Below, piece after piece: positions 1-6,026 of a stretch of DNA of 6,849 bases. Every line of letters starts with the position of its first letter. Within the stretch, counting starts at the first letter, position 1. Made by a program: the position numbers and the translations under genes. Source of the DNA: Desulfobacteraceae bacterium. Its GTDB lineage: Bacteria; Desulfobacterota; Desulfobacteria; Desulfobacterales; UBA11574. The stretch covers positions 1 through 6,849 of the forward strand of contig JAOUGB010000129.1 in NCBI GenBank assembly GCA_029857875.1, in the 5' to 3' direction. The notes under the pieces were generated by a model. That model made no database searches. It had not been told where the DNA came from and saw nothing but the letters and a program-made list of their open reading frames with translations.

Positions 1-1782
1 AACCGGTTTGCTTAAAAAGTCGTCAAAGCCCACTTCATTGTCTTTTTGTTTTTCACACTCGAAAAGGAAAGATAATGCAATCAGAGGAAGATCTTGGATC
101 GAAGATTTAACATTACGTATTTGCTTTGCGATTTCATACCCATTCATAACCGGCATTTTGATATCAAGTATGCAAAGATCAATTGGATTTTTAGCATCCA
201 GAGCCTTTTGCAAAGTGGGTAAGACATCTTCCACCTTATTAAGTGCGGTAACATCCATTCCTGCTGAGATTAATATTTTGGTTAATATATTTAAACTGTT
301 GAGGTTGTCATCGACAACAAGTATCCGTTTGCCGGAGAGTGTCGAAGGAGCAACTATTGGGTCTATATTACGGTCCGTTTTCTCCAGCCATGCAGTAAAG
401 TGAAAGATGGTTCCGGGTTTCCCCTTGCATGAACGATAAAAAGTTGTCGGTTGATGATTATTTGGAGTTTTGGAACGATTTTGCAATCGACAATTTTCAA
501 TGTTCAGTTGAGAATTGACAGGGCTTTCCGCCCAGACATCACCCCCCATCCTGTTTGAGATTTGCTTGCATATCGAAAGCCCCAAACCTGTACCACCATA
601 TTTTCTGGTGGTCGAACCGTCAGCCTGTTTAAAAGGTGCAAAGATAGTGGATAATTTGTCTTTTGGAATACCGATACCGGTATCGATCACTTTTGCATGA
701 ATTTTTACCTGGGTATCATTTTCATCTTCAGCATCTATAAAGAGCTCGATTTCACCAGATTCGGTAAACTTAACTGAATTTCCCATAAGATTGGTCAGGA
801 CTTGCTGGAATCGTAACGGGTCTCCTTTGACAAGTGAAGGAAGATGATCACCGATGTTACAAAGAATTTCGACAGGTTTTGAATGAACTTTCGGAAAAGT
901 GAGTTCACAAATATCGTATGCAATAAGTTCTGGATCAAACTCGGTATCCTCAAAATTGAGCTGCCCTGCTTCTATTTTAGAAAAATCAAGGATATCGTTG
1001 ATTAATGATAAAAGACTATCACCACTTCTTTGTATCGTTTCCACGTAATCCAGCTGATTTGGAGTTAGATTGGTATCAAGAAGTATTTCCGTAAAACCGA
1101 TAATTCCGTTCATTGGTGTGCGGATTTCGTGACTCATGTTGGCGAGGAAGTGACTTTTGGCTTTATTGGCGTTTTCTGCAGCTTCACGCGCTTGCTTAAG
1201 GCTTGTGTTGGTCTCTCGTAACTGCGCTGTTCGCTGCGCAATTTCAGATTTAAGGGTTTGTGAATACTCTTCTTGTTGTTGTTGAATGATCTGATATCCG
1301 CGATGATTATCCTCTAAAATTTCCTGATATTTCTTTTCAAGGACACTGATTTTCCGATCGTATTGCTTCCTTAGAGTGGTTAAAAATTCCTGTTCATTTT
1401 GGAGGGTAATCTGGGACAGAAACAGTTCGATACACAATTGAATAGCGGTGGCTTCATATTGTTCGATGGATGAATCGGAACCATACTTTGACAAACAATA
1501 TATTAATACAGCATCTAATTCTTGAATAAAGATTGTGTTCACAAAATCTTTTTCATTCAATTCGAAAAAAAACATACCTTTTTGCTGTTGGGCACGATGA
1601 ACAATGGTGTTGCGGACTTTGGATGATAGAACGAGGTTGTCTCCATAAAAACATTCACTATCATGATTTAAAACAAGCTGAAACTTGCCTTGGGGTATTC
1701 TTTTTCTCAAAAACAAAAGAAATTGTTTGAGTTCTGTTTCATGATCTGTAAATTCACTGAAAATATCTCCCGGGATATACAT
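1..1782 (-). CDS. Hybrid sensor histidine kinase/response regulator (C-terminus cut by window edge)
   Basis: 594 codons are visible, reading without a break from ATG at 1782 to the left edge, with no stop reached. Residues 1-130 match no domain I recognise. No signal peptide or membrane span is visible, so the protein is probably cytoplasmic. A Gln/Glu-rich coiled coil covers about 130-208. The dimerisation/phosphoacceptor domain has the H-box SHEIRTP with His218. The ATPase domain has N-box NLMGN (331-335), G1 DTGIGIP (367-373) and G2 GGTGLGL (396-402). A receiver domain follows, with acidic pair Asp491-Asp492, phosphoacceptor Asp540 in LDIKMP, Ser571 and Lys592 in SKP. The Asp540-Lys592 spacing of 52 equals that of CheY. 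Expected chemistry is ATP-dependent His218 autophosphorylation and transfer to Asp540. A second receiver or an HPt domain may lie beyond the edge. The start is fixed by GAGGAG at 1791-1796, inside the 3' end of the HDOD gene, 5 bp away. Oddity: an extra segment of about 31 residues (423-453) sits between the ATPase strands WAES and GTIFHF. Confidence 0.93.
   Translation of the reverse strand, partial: MYIPGDIFSEFTDHETELKQFLLFLRKRIPQGKFQLVLNHDSECFYGDNLVLSSKVRNTIVHRAQQQKGMFFFELNEKDFVNTIFIQELDAVLIYCLSKYGSDSSIEQYEATAIQLCIELFLSQITLQNEQEFLTTLRKQYDRKISVLEKKYQEILEDNHRGYQIIQQQQEEYSQTLKSEIAQRTAQLRETNTSLKQAREAAENANKAKSHFLANMSHEIRTPMNGIIGFTEILLDTNLTPNQLDYVETIQRSGDSLLSLINDILDFSKIEAGQLNFEDTEFDPELIAYDICELTFPKVHSKPVEILCNIGDHLPSLVKGDPLRFQQVLTNLMGNSVKFTESGEIELFIDAEDENDTQVKIHAKVIDTGIGIPKDKLSTIFAPFKQADGSTTRKYGGTGLGLSICKQISNRMGGDVWAESPVNSQLNIENCRLQNRSKTPNNHQPTTFYRSCKGKPGTIFHFTAWLEKTDRNIDPIVAPSTLSGKRILVVDDNLNSLNILTKILISAGMDVTALNKVEDVLPTLQKALDAKNPIDLCILDIKMPVMNGYEIAKQIRNVKSSIQDLPLIALSFLFECEKQKDNEVGFDDFLSKPV
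424..516. repeat. Nested inverted-repeat segment inserted in frame in the kinase gene
   Basis: These 93 bp encode kinase residues 423-453, which interrupt the normally tight turn between the last two strands of the ATPase domain. The DNA is strongly self-complementary. Arms 440-453 (AAAGTTGTCGGTTG) and 484-497 (CAATCGACAATTTT) pair over 14 positions, 12 Watson-Crick plus two G-T. An overlapping second pair, 491-500 (CAATTTTCAA) and 508-517 (TTGAGAATTG), matches 9 of 10 with a 7-nt loop. Similar 8-9 bp words flank the block: GGGTTTCC at 415-422 and GGGCTTTCC at 521-529. Encoded residues are Asn/Gln/Cys/Ser-rich and unlike the flanking domain. The length is a multiple of three, so the frame stays open. 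I infer a small palindromic repeat (REP or MITE-like) tolerated in a surface loop. The exact boundaries are uncertain. Confidence 0.45.
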
Positions 1783-1787
1783 CTATT

Positions 1788-2639
1788 TTACTCCTCGTGA
1801 GGTTCATAAAGATCCTTGGCTTTCGACATCTCATTCGGCAGGTCCCTGACAAGCGCTTTATATTCTTTCACATTATCGCGAATGTGATTGGCCAGCGGAA
1901 GTGAAAGTTTCGCCTTCATTCCAGGAATAGCGGTATAATCCAACTGGGAAACAATATATTCCGCCAGTTGAATGACTCCTGTAAGGCTTGAAGGGGAGAC
2001 ATGATCCAGGGTTTTATGATGGCGTTGAATGCCTTCCTGAACTTCAATGGGAAGTTGCCAGTCTTTAGCCAACAGGTGTCCGATCTCGCAATGATCCGTA
2101 CCGACAATTTCTTTTTCGTAATCGGTGATCGGCTTAGAATTTTCATCATAGGTGTTGCATACCATAGAAAATAAATCCGGTGCCGTCTGATCTTCGACAA
2201 TCATACCAATGTCATGAAGAATACCGCACAAAAACGCATTTTCTCCATTTAAACCAAAGATTCGCTCCATAATCATTTGACTGCAAATGCTGACGGCAGC
2301 ACAATGAAGCCATAAACGGTTTCTGGAAAAAGCGTTCTTGCTATTTTTGCCTTTGAATACTTCCTTCAAGCCTTCAGTAACGATCATGTTACGCAGGTTA
2401 TTCATGCCGATAACGACAACCGCTCTGGAGATACTATTGACTTTCTGCCTCAGGCCATAATAGGGACTGTTGGCTCCGCGCAGTATTCTCAAAACAAGGG
2501 TTGGGTCCATTTTGATCATTTTTTCAAAATCCTGCATCGTGCTGTTTTCATCAGAAATCAGTTTGGTGAGCTGAATGGTTATATGAGGCAGGGTTTTGGC
2601 TGTGGTAAATTTTTTAAGCAATCCCTTCGCAGTTGGCAT
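1788..2639 (-). CDS. HDOD domain protein (signal-transduction output/regulatory module)
   Basis: A 283-residue protein that is almost entirely one HDOD domain, a catalytically uncertain relative of HD-type phosphohydrolases found in bacterial signalling proteins. The N-terminal helical half (about 15-105) has the typical 'DPTLVLRILRGANSPYYG' and 'VVVIGMNNLRNMIV' segments (about 45-87). The HD-like half carries His112, His-Asp 142-143 (LHDIG), His183/His188 (DHCEIGHLL) and His207-His208 (QRHH). The position where HD enzymes usually have the last metal-binding Asp reads Ala-Glu (226-227), so hydrolase activity is doubtful. There is no receiver, GGDEF or EAL domain and no membrane segment. ATG at 2639 is supported by GAGGAG at 2648-2653, 8 nt upstream. 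The kinase gene begins 5 bp after the stop and its ribosome site lies in this gene's last codons, so the two are almost certainly co-transcribed. The likely role is a partner or output of that kinase pathway; the target is unknown. Confidence 0.93.
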   Translation of the reverse strand: MPTAKGLLKKFTTAKTLPHITIQLTKLISDENSTMQDFEKMIKMDPTLVLRILRGANSPYYGLRQKVNSISRAVVVIGMNNLRNMIVTEGLKEVFKGKNSKNAFSRNRLWLHCAAVSICSQMIMERIFGLNGENAFLCGILHDIGMIVEDQTAPDLFSMVCNTYDENSKPITDYEKEIVGTDHCEIGHLLAKDWQLPIEVQEGIQRHHKTLDHVSPSSLTGVIQLAEYIVSQLDYTAIPGMKAKLSLPLANHIRDNVKEYKALVRDLPNEMSKAKDLYEPHEE

Positions 2640-2981
2640 TTATTGGTCTCCTCGATAATCATTAAACGTCACTGAAATTCTATAATCCAACGAAATCAAA
2701 TTTCTTTTAAGGACAATTTATTCATGCCACCCATTACTCCATTATTTCAATTGGGGCGAAGCCCCTAAGTTCTTTGCATTGCAATAGGGTAGTATTGAAA
2801 CTACTTTTAATTTTTGTAGCACAAATTATGCCAAGTGATCGATTATACATATCATTTAATAGATTAAGGTCTTAAGGAGTTTTTTTATCCAATTATTCAT
2901 CCCTTCCATAGTAAAAACACCTGCGAATTGAGAAAAACCTATGAAAATAGGAATGAAATATTCTTAAAGTATGAATCAGAA

Positions 2982-3017
2982 TTTGAGAGAGTGTTAGATT
3001 TCTGACACTTTCTCAAA
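2982..3017. repeat. 15-bp-stem inverted repeat, 6-nt loop
   Basis: Arms TTTGAGAGAGTGTTA (2982-2996) and TGACACTTTCTCAAA (3003-3017) are complementary at 13 of 15 positions, and both remaining pairs are G-U in plus-strand RNA, so the stem is uninterrupted. The loop is GATTTC. On neither strand is the stem followed by a T run (on the plus strand it is followed by A residues), so it is not a standard intrinsic terminator. It lies only 5 bp left of the 21-bp palindrome. It may be an operator or an RNA structure; the function is unknown. Confidence 0.5.
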
Positions 3018-3022
3018 AAAAT

Positions 3023-3043
3023 AATGTATTTTGAAAATACATT
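3023..3043. promoter_or_regulatory. Perfect 21-bp palindrome, candidate operator for the GntR-type regulator
   Basis: AATGTATTTT (3023-3032), a central G at 3033, then AAAATACATT (3034-3043): ten of ten arm positions match. It lies about 70 bp ahead of the regulator's ATG. The left-arm word AT(A/T)ATGTATT (3021-3030) recurs at 3071-3080, exactly 50 bp away and overlapping the TTGACA box. GntR-family dimers bind palindromes and often control their own gene, so this is the best visible operator candidate. Caution: the spacing is wider than the compact GT-N-TA-N-AC core usually quoted for the HutC subfamily. Confidence 0.45.
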
Positions 3044-3046
3044 CTA

Positions 3047-3107
3047 TTGAGATGTCAAAAACCACAACAAATTATGTATTGACAACTTTACCAATTTGCG
3101 TCAAGAT
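3047..3107 (+). promoter_or_regulatory. Candidate promoter region for the GntR-trpBA transcript
   Basis: Two overlapping possibilities. First: TTGAGA (3047-3052) with AATTAT (3070-3075) at 17-bp spacing, giving a start near 3082. Second: a consensus -35 TTGACA (3079-3084) with the poor -10 CAAGAT (3102-3107) at 17 bp, which would start transcription close to the ATG at 3114. The motif TGTCAA/TTGACA also appears in alternating orientation at 3053-3058, 3079-3084 and, as GTCAA, at 3100-3104. This could reflect protein binding or chance. The promoter is not settled from sequence alone. Confidence 0.3.
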
Positions 3108-3113
3108 TCGCTT

Positions 3114-3839
3114 ATGCTCAATTCACTCTCTCCAATTCCATTATATCATCAGCTATCGAACATTATCCTGGATAAAATACGGTCAGGAGAATATCCGCCA
3201 GGCTCAAAGATTTTATCCGAGAATGAGCTTGCTGCCCGTTACGGCATAGGAAGGCCCACGGCCAGACAGGCGACGGATCTTCTGGTTAGAAAACGCATCC
3301 TGATGCGAAAGAGGGGTTCAGGAACATTTGTATGTGAACTGCAGAAAGAGGTTGATCTTTTTTCATTGGCCGGCACAACATCGGCTTTCAATAAAAAAGG
3401 CATAGTGGTTACGACGCATATCCTTCAAAATATTCGGCTGGAGCAAATCAGATATGATCCGGAAAATCCTTTTTCAAAAAAGAAGGCTTATTTTTATTCC
3501 CGGCTCAGTCGGGTTGAAAAGGTGCCGGTTCTTATCGAAGATATGTATCTCCATGATATGTTGTTTAAAAAGATAGATAAGATTGACCTGTCTTGCCGAT
3601 CTCTTTCCCAAGTTGTCGATGAACACTATTACATGAAACCCAGTAGCGGTAGGCAGAACTTTAGAATTGGCTATTTAACCGGCGAAAAAGCGAATACTTT
3701 AGAGGTTACGCCAGACACCCCAATTCTTATGGTAAAACGATTTTTGAACTTTGATCAAACAAAAAACGCTATTTATTCAGAACTTTATTGTCGAACAGAT
3801 CAGTTTGTTTTTTCACAGACTTTGGGAGCTTATTCGTAA
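3114..3839 (+). CDS. GntR family (HutC-type) transcriptional regulator with UTRA domain
   Basis: A 241-residue one-component DNA-binding regulator. Counting from the ATG, residues 9-73 form a GntR winged helix-turn-helix: 'PLYHQLSNIILDKIRSGEY', 'SENELAARYGIGRPTARQA' with the recognition helix, and the wing 'KRGSGTFV'. Residues from about 90 to the end fit a UTRA ligand-binding domain, with typical stretches 'RVEKVPVLIEDMYL' and 'PDTPILMVKRFL' and the closing 'AIYSELYCRTDQFVFS'. The length is normal for the HutC subfamily. An in-frame TTG at 3096 would add six residues (MRQDSL). I prefer ATG because the GntR motif starts right after it. Neither start has a good Shine-Dalgarno sequence. trpB begins 52 bp after the stop on the same strand, with no terminator between, so co-transcription and control of trpBA are likely. 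The ligand cannot be read from the sequence; tryptophan, indole or a pathway intermediate are guesses. Confidence 0.93.
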   Translation: MLNSLSPIPLYHQLSNIILDKIRSGEYPPGSKILSENELAARYGIGRPTARQATDLLVRKRILMRKRGSGTFVCELQKEVDLFSLAGTTSAFNKKGIVVTTHILQNIRLEQIRYDPENPFSKKKAYFYSRLSRVEKVPVLIEDMYLHDMLFKKIDKIDLSCRSLSQVVDEHYYMKPSSGRQNFRIGYLTGEKANTLEVTPDTPILMVKRFLNFDQTKNAIYSELYCRTDQFVFSQTLGAYS

Positions 3840-3891
3840 CCTAAATGATGATATGAACTAACGAATCTTTAATGAATACGGAGATATTGCG

Positions 3892-5118
3892 ATGAAAGAC
3901 AGAGGATATTATGAAGGTTTCGGGGGGGCTTATCTCCCTGAAATCCTTATTGCCACTTTTGATGAACTGGTCGAAACATTTCAAAGGGCAAAAAACGATT
4001 CCGGTTTCTGGCGAGAATATGTCGACATCATGTCCACATATTCTTGCCGCCCCACACCATTGACGTTTGCCGAAAACCTTACGAAACATTTTGGGGGAGC
4101 CCGTATTTATATCAAGCGGGAGGACCTCAACCATACCGGCGCACACAAGGCCAATAATGTTATGGGGCAGGGGCTTTTGGTAAAACGAATGGGAAAAACG
4201 CGGGTCATTGCAGAGACCGGAGCAGGCCAACACGGGGTGGCCACTGCCACCATGGCTGCGAGATTTGGATTCAAATGTACCATCTATATGGGAGAGGTTG
4301 ATGTCCAACGACAGCGTCCAAATGTATTCTGGATGGAGCGATTGGGCGCAGAAGTTATTACGGTACGTGAGGGGACCCGGATCTTAAAGGATGCCATTAA
4401 TGAATCTTTCCGGGATTGGGTGACAAATATGGATACCACCCATTATGTCTTGGGCACGGCATGTGGGCCTCATCCTTTTCCGGAAATGGTTTCTTTTTTT
4501 CAATCGATTATCGGAAAAGAGGCGAGAAAACAGATCCTTGAAATAGAAGGCAGGCTTCCTTCACGAATTTATGCCTGTGTCGGCGGGGGGTCCAATGCAT
4601 TGGGGATTTTTCAATCTTTTCTTAATGATCCGGTTGAACTTGTGGGCGTCGAGGCAGCAGGAAAAGGATTAAAGACCGGACAACACGCGTCCCGCCTTTC
4701 TTGCAAAGATGCCAGCGTTGGTGTTGCCCAGGGATATAAAACATACTTTCTTCAGGATGATGACGGCCAGATGAAAGAGACTCACAGTGTTGCCGCCGGT
4801 CTGGATTATGTCGGTGTTTCACCGATTCTGGCGAACTTATCTGAAAAAGGTCGGGTTCGATTCGAAGCAGCGACAGACAAAGACGTCGTCGATGCCCTGT
4901 CGCTTACCATCAGAAAAGAGGGTTTGATTCCCGCACTTGAGTCAGCCCATGCCTTTGCACAGGCATTTAAAGAAGCCTCAGCAATGTCAAAGGAAGATAT
5001 TGTTCTGATCAACCAATCCGGCAGAGGAGACAAGGATATTTTTACCGTCGCCGATGCTTTTGCAGATCCTAAGTGGCAGGAATTTATAAAGAAAAAAGCG
5101 GAGGAATATCATGCTTGA
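3892..5118 (+). CDS. trpB: Tryptophan synthase beta subunit
   Basis: A 408-residue TrpB of the usual TrpB1 length. It condenses indole with L-serine to L-tryptophan using pyridoxal phosphate, in the cytoplasmic alpha2-beta2 complex. Visible signatures: N-terminal FGGAYLPE (10-17), RPTPL (53-57), HTGAHKAN with PLP Schiff-base Lys86, AETGAGQHG with catalytic Glu108, the phosphate-binding GGGSN loop (231-235), AGLD with Asp305, EGLIPALESAHA with Glu350, and QSGRGDKD with Ser376 near the cofactor ring nitrogen. Arg140 and Lys166 match the Salmonella residues Arg141 and Lys167 used in intersubunit switching. The stretches at 261-285 and 306-325 diverge from the enterobacterial sequence. ATG is preceded by GGAG at 3880-3883. 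The stop overlaps the trpA start by 8 bp, implying translational coupling. No leader peptide with tandem Trp codons is seen in the 52-bp upstream gap. Confidence 0.97.
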   Translation: MKDRGYYEGFGGAYLPEILIATFDELVETFQRAKNDSGFWREYVDIMSTYSCRPTPLTFAENLTKHFGGARIYIKREDLNHTGAHKANNVMGQGLLVKRMGKTRVIAETGAGQHGVATATMAARFGFKCTIYMGEVDVQRQRPNVFWMERLGAEVITVREGTRILKDAINESFRDWVTNMDTTHYVLGTACGPHPFPEMVSFFQSIIGKEARKQILEIEGRLPSRIYACVGGGSNALGIFQSFLNDPVELVGVEAAGKGLKTGQHASRLSCKDASVGVAQGYKTYFLQDDDGQMKETHSVAAGLDYVGVSPILANLSEKGRVRFEAATDKDVVDALSLTIRKEGLIPALESAHAFAQAFKEASAMSKEDIVLINQSGRGDKDIFTVADAFADPKWQEFIKKKAEEYHA

Positions 5119-5878
5119 ATCATATCTGAAGCAAAGGCTTAAAGAAAAAGAGATCCTGTTAATGACCCATATTGTTCTTGGATATCCCACATTCGAAGAT
5201 GCTTTCAGAATTATTGAGGCAATGGTAAACGCCGGTGTTGACCTGATGGAACTGCAGATCCCTTTTTCAGAACCGATTGCTGACGGGCCTATCATTTTAC
5301 ACGCCAATCAAAAAGCACTTGCAGGAGGAGCTACCGTACAAAAGTGCATGGACTTTGCCCGAAAAGCTGCCCAATCCTTTGATATTCCCTTTCTATTTAT
5401 GAGTTATTACAATATTCTTTTTAAGTACGGAGTTGATCGGTTTGCCGGTGAGATGCACAACAGCGGAATTGTTGGGGCTATTGTTCCGGATCTTCCACCT
5501 GAAGAAGGAGGGGATTACCTTGATGCCATGGAAAAATATGATCTCTCACCAATCTTCATATTTTCTCCAACAACACCGGAAGAACGGATGGTATACCTGA
5601 ACTCCTTTGGAAAAGGCTTTATCTACTGTGTGGCCAGAAAAGGGGTTACCGGTGTGGCGACGGACTTTTCCAAACAACTGAAGGAATATCTTTCGCGATG
5701 CCGAAGGGCCACCGAACTTCCTCTGGCACTCGGTTTTGGTGTAAAGGGAAGGGAGGATATTGATTTTTTAAAAGGAAAAGCCGACATTGCCGTCATCGGT
5801 TCGGAAACCATTCGCCTGGTGGATACCGCAGGTGTTGGTGCAGTGGGTGAATTTATCAACAGTCTACGGAGTGATTGA
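5111..5878 (+). CDS. trpA: Tryptophan synthase alpha subunit
   Basis: A 255-residue TIM-barrel subunit that cleaves indole-3-glycerol phosphate to indole and glyceraldehyde 3-phosphate and channels the indole to TrpB. Catalytic acids are present: Glu47 in ELQIPFSEP and Asp58 in ADGP, equivalent to E. coli Glu49 and Asp60. Other family marks are PDLPPEEG (127-134), SPTTPEERM (152-160), the mobile loop ARKGVTG (175-181) and the phosphate-binding GFG (208-210) and IGS (229-231). Residue 54 is Glu where well-studied enzymes have Asp56, which pairs with a TrpB lysine across the interface. The length is slightly short of E. coli (268). The start lies within the trpB 3' end, with GGAGGA at 5100-5105 five nt upstream, so the subunits are made together. 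No Trp codon occurs in the protein. No other trp gene follows; the next gene is convergent. Confidence 0.97.
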   Translation: MLESYLKQRLKEKEILLMTHIVLGYPTFEDAFRIIEAMVNAGVDLMELQIPFSEPIADGPIILHANQKALAGGATVQKCMDFARKAAQSFDIPFLFMSYYNILFKYGVDRFAGEMHNSGIVGAIVPDLPPEEGGDYLDAMEKYDLSPIFIFSPTTPEERMVYLNSFGKGFIYCVARKGVTGVATDFSKQLKEYLSRCRRATELPLALGFGVKGREDIDFLKGKADIAVIGSETIRLVDTAGVGAVGEFINSLRSD

Positions 5879-5909
5879 CGCATCAGTAGGTCAAAAGATC
5901 AGAAAACAG

Positions 5910-5930
5910 TCCGCCACAAAGATCGGCGGA
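5910..5930. repeat. Small GC-rich hairpin in the trpA-fabF convergent spacer
   Basis: TCCGCC (5910-5915) and GGCGGA (5925-5930) form a perfect 6-bp stem with a 9-nt loop, 32 bp after the trpA stop. On the plus strand it is followed by TAAAAAGG, with no U tract, so it is weak as a trpA terminator. On the minus strand the downstream sequence CTGTTTTCTGATCTTTTG is T-rich, so it could be a second, backup terminator for fabF. Low certainty either way. Confidence 0.35.
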
Positions 5931-6005
5931 TAAAAAGGTGAGAAGTTTAGAAGGTTGGAAGATCAGAGGATTGGTTTCTTTCTCACCTTCTAACTTTCTT
6001 ACCTT
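5931..6005 (-). terminator. Imperfect 20-bp inverted repeat with T tract, likely fabF terminator
   Basis: Arms 5935-5954 (AAGGTGAGAAGTTTAGAAGG) and 5986-6005 (CCTTCTAACTTTCTTACCTT) match at 17 of 20 positions around a 31-nt centre. Read on the minus strand, the stem starts about 20 nt after the fabF stop and ends in TTTTTA (5936 down to 5931), which fits an intrinsic terminator. On the plus strand no T run follows. One arm is almost pure purine and the other almost pure pyrimidine, giving a marked strand asymmetry that resembles the repeated GAAGG/GAGAAG-rich spacer elements I associate with Desulfobacterota genomes. It may therefore be a dispersed repeat used as a terminator. Confidence 0.42.
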
Positions 6006-6026
6006 CCTACCTTCCCATATCCCCCG

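Larger units (their letters stand above)
2640..3113. other. Divergent intergenic control region between the HDOD gene and the GntR-type gene
   Basis: About 470 bp of AT-rich DNA with no convincing gene. It must hold the promoters of both flanking transcripts. From left to right I see: possible minus-strand promoter boxes near the HDOD gene (TTGGAT around 2685-2690 and TTTAAT around 2661-2666, weak); a GGGGC-GAA-GCCCC mini-hairpin at 2753-2765; an 11-bp palindrome TTGCA-T-TGCAA at 2774-2784; a weak hairpin at 2786-2807 followed by T-rich DNA; a run of seven T at 2880-2886; CCTAT-GAAA-ATAGG at 2938-2951; then the stronger hairpin at 2982-3017 and the palindrome at 3023-3043, entered separately. 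The number of small palindromes is high, but most are short enough to be chance in AT-rich sequence. Confidence 0.6.

Noticed and set aside
1533..1730. Plus-strand open frame of 65 codons within the kinase gene
   Set aside because: The minus-strand kinase reads continuously through it with a sensible sequence; there is no start signal and no family resemblance.
2753..2765. GGGGC-GAA-GCCCC mini-hairpin as a terminator
   Set aside because: The stem is only 5 bp, no T tract follows on either strand, and no gene ends nearby.
2860..2886. TTAAGG repeat followed by seven T, as a plus-strand terminator
   Set aside because: The only stem possible would have a 2-nt loop, and no plus-strand gene precedes it in the window.
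2640..3113. A small gene in the divergent spacer
   Set aside because: Short open frames there lack ribosome sites and coding-like composition; a plus-strand frame starting near 3031 runs into the regulator gene in another frame and is spurious.
3840..3891. Attenuator, Trp leader peptide or T-box ahead of trpB
   Set aside because: The 52-bp gap has no tandem TGG codons, no alternative hairpins and is too short for a T-box.
3841..4308. Minus-strand open frame of about 155 codons opposite the start of trpB
   Set aside because: It lies entirely antisense to conserved trpB codons and the short gap before it, has no ribosome site, and its protein resembles no family; it is a by-product of trpB codon use.
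5623..5883. Minus-strand open frame opposite the trpA 3' end
   Set aside because: It is antisense to conserved TrpA motifs such as GVTG and GFG, with low-complexity Ser/Pro/Arg composition and no ribosome site.
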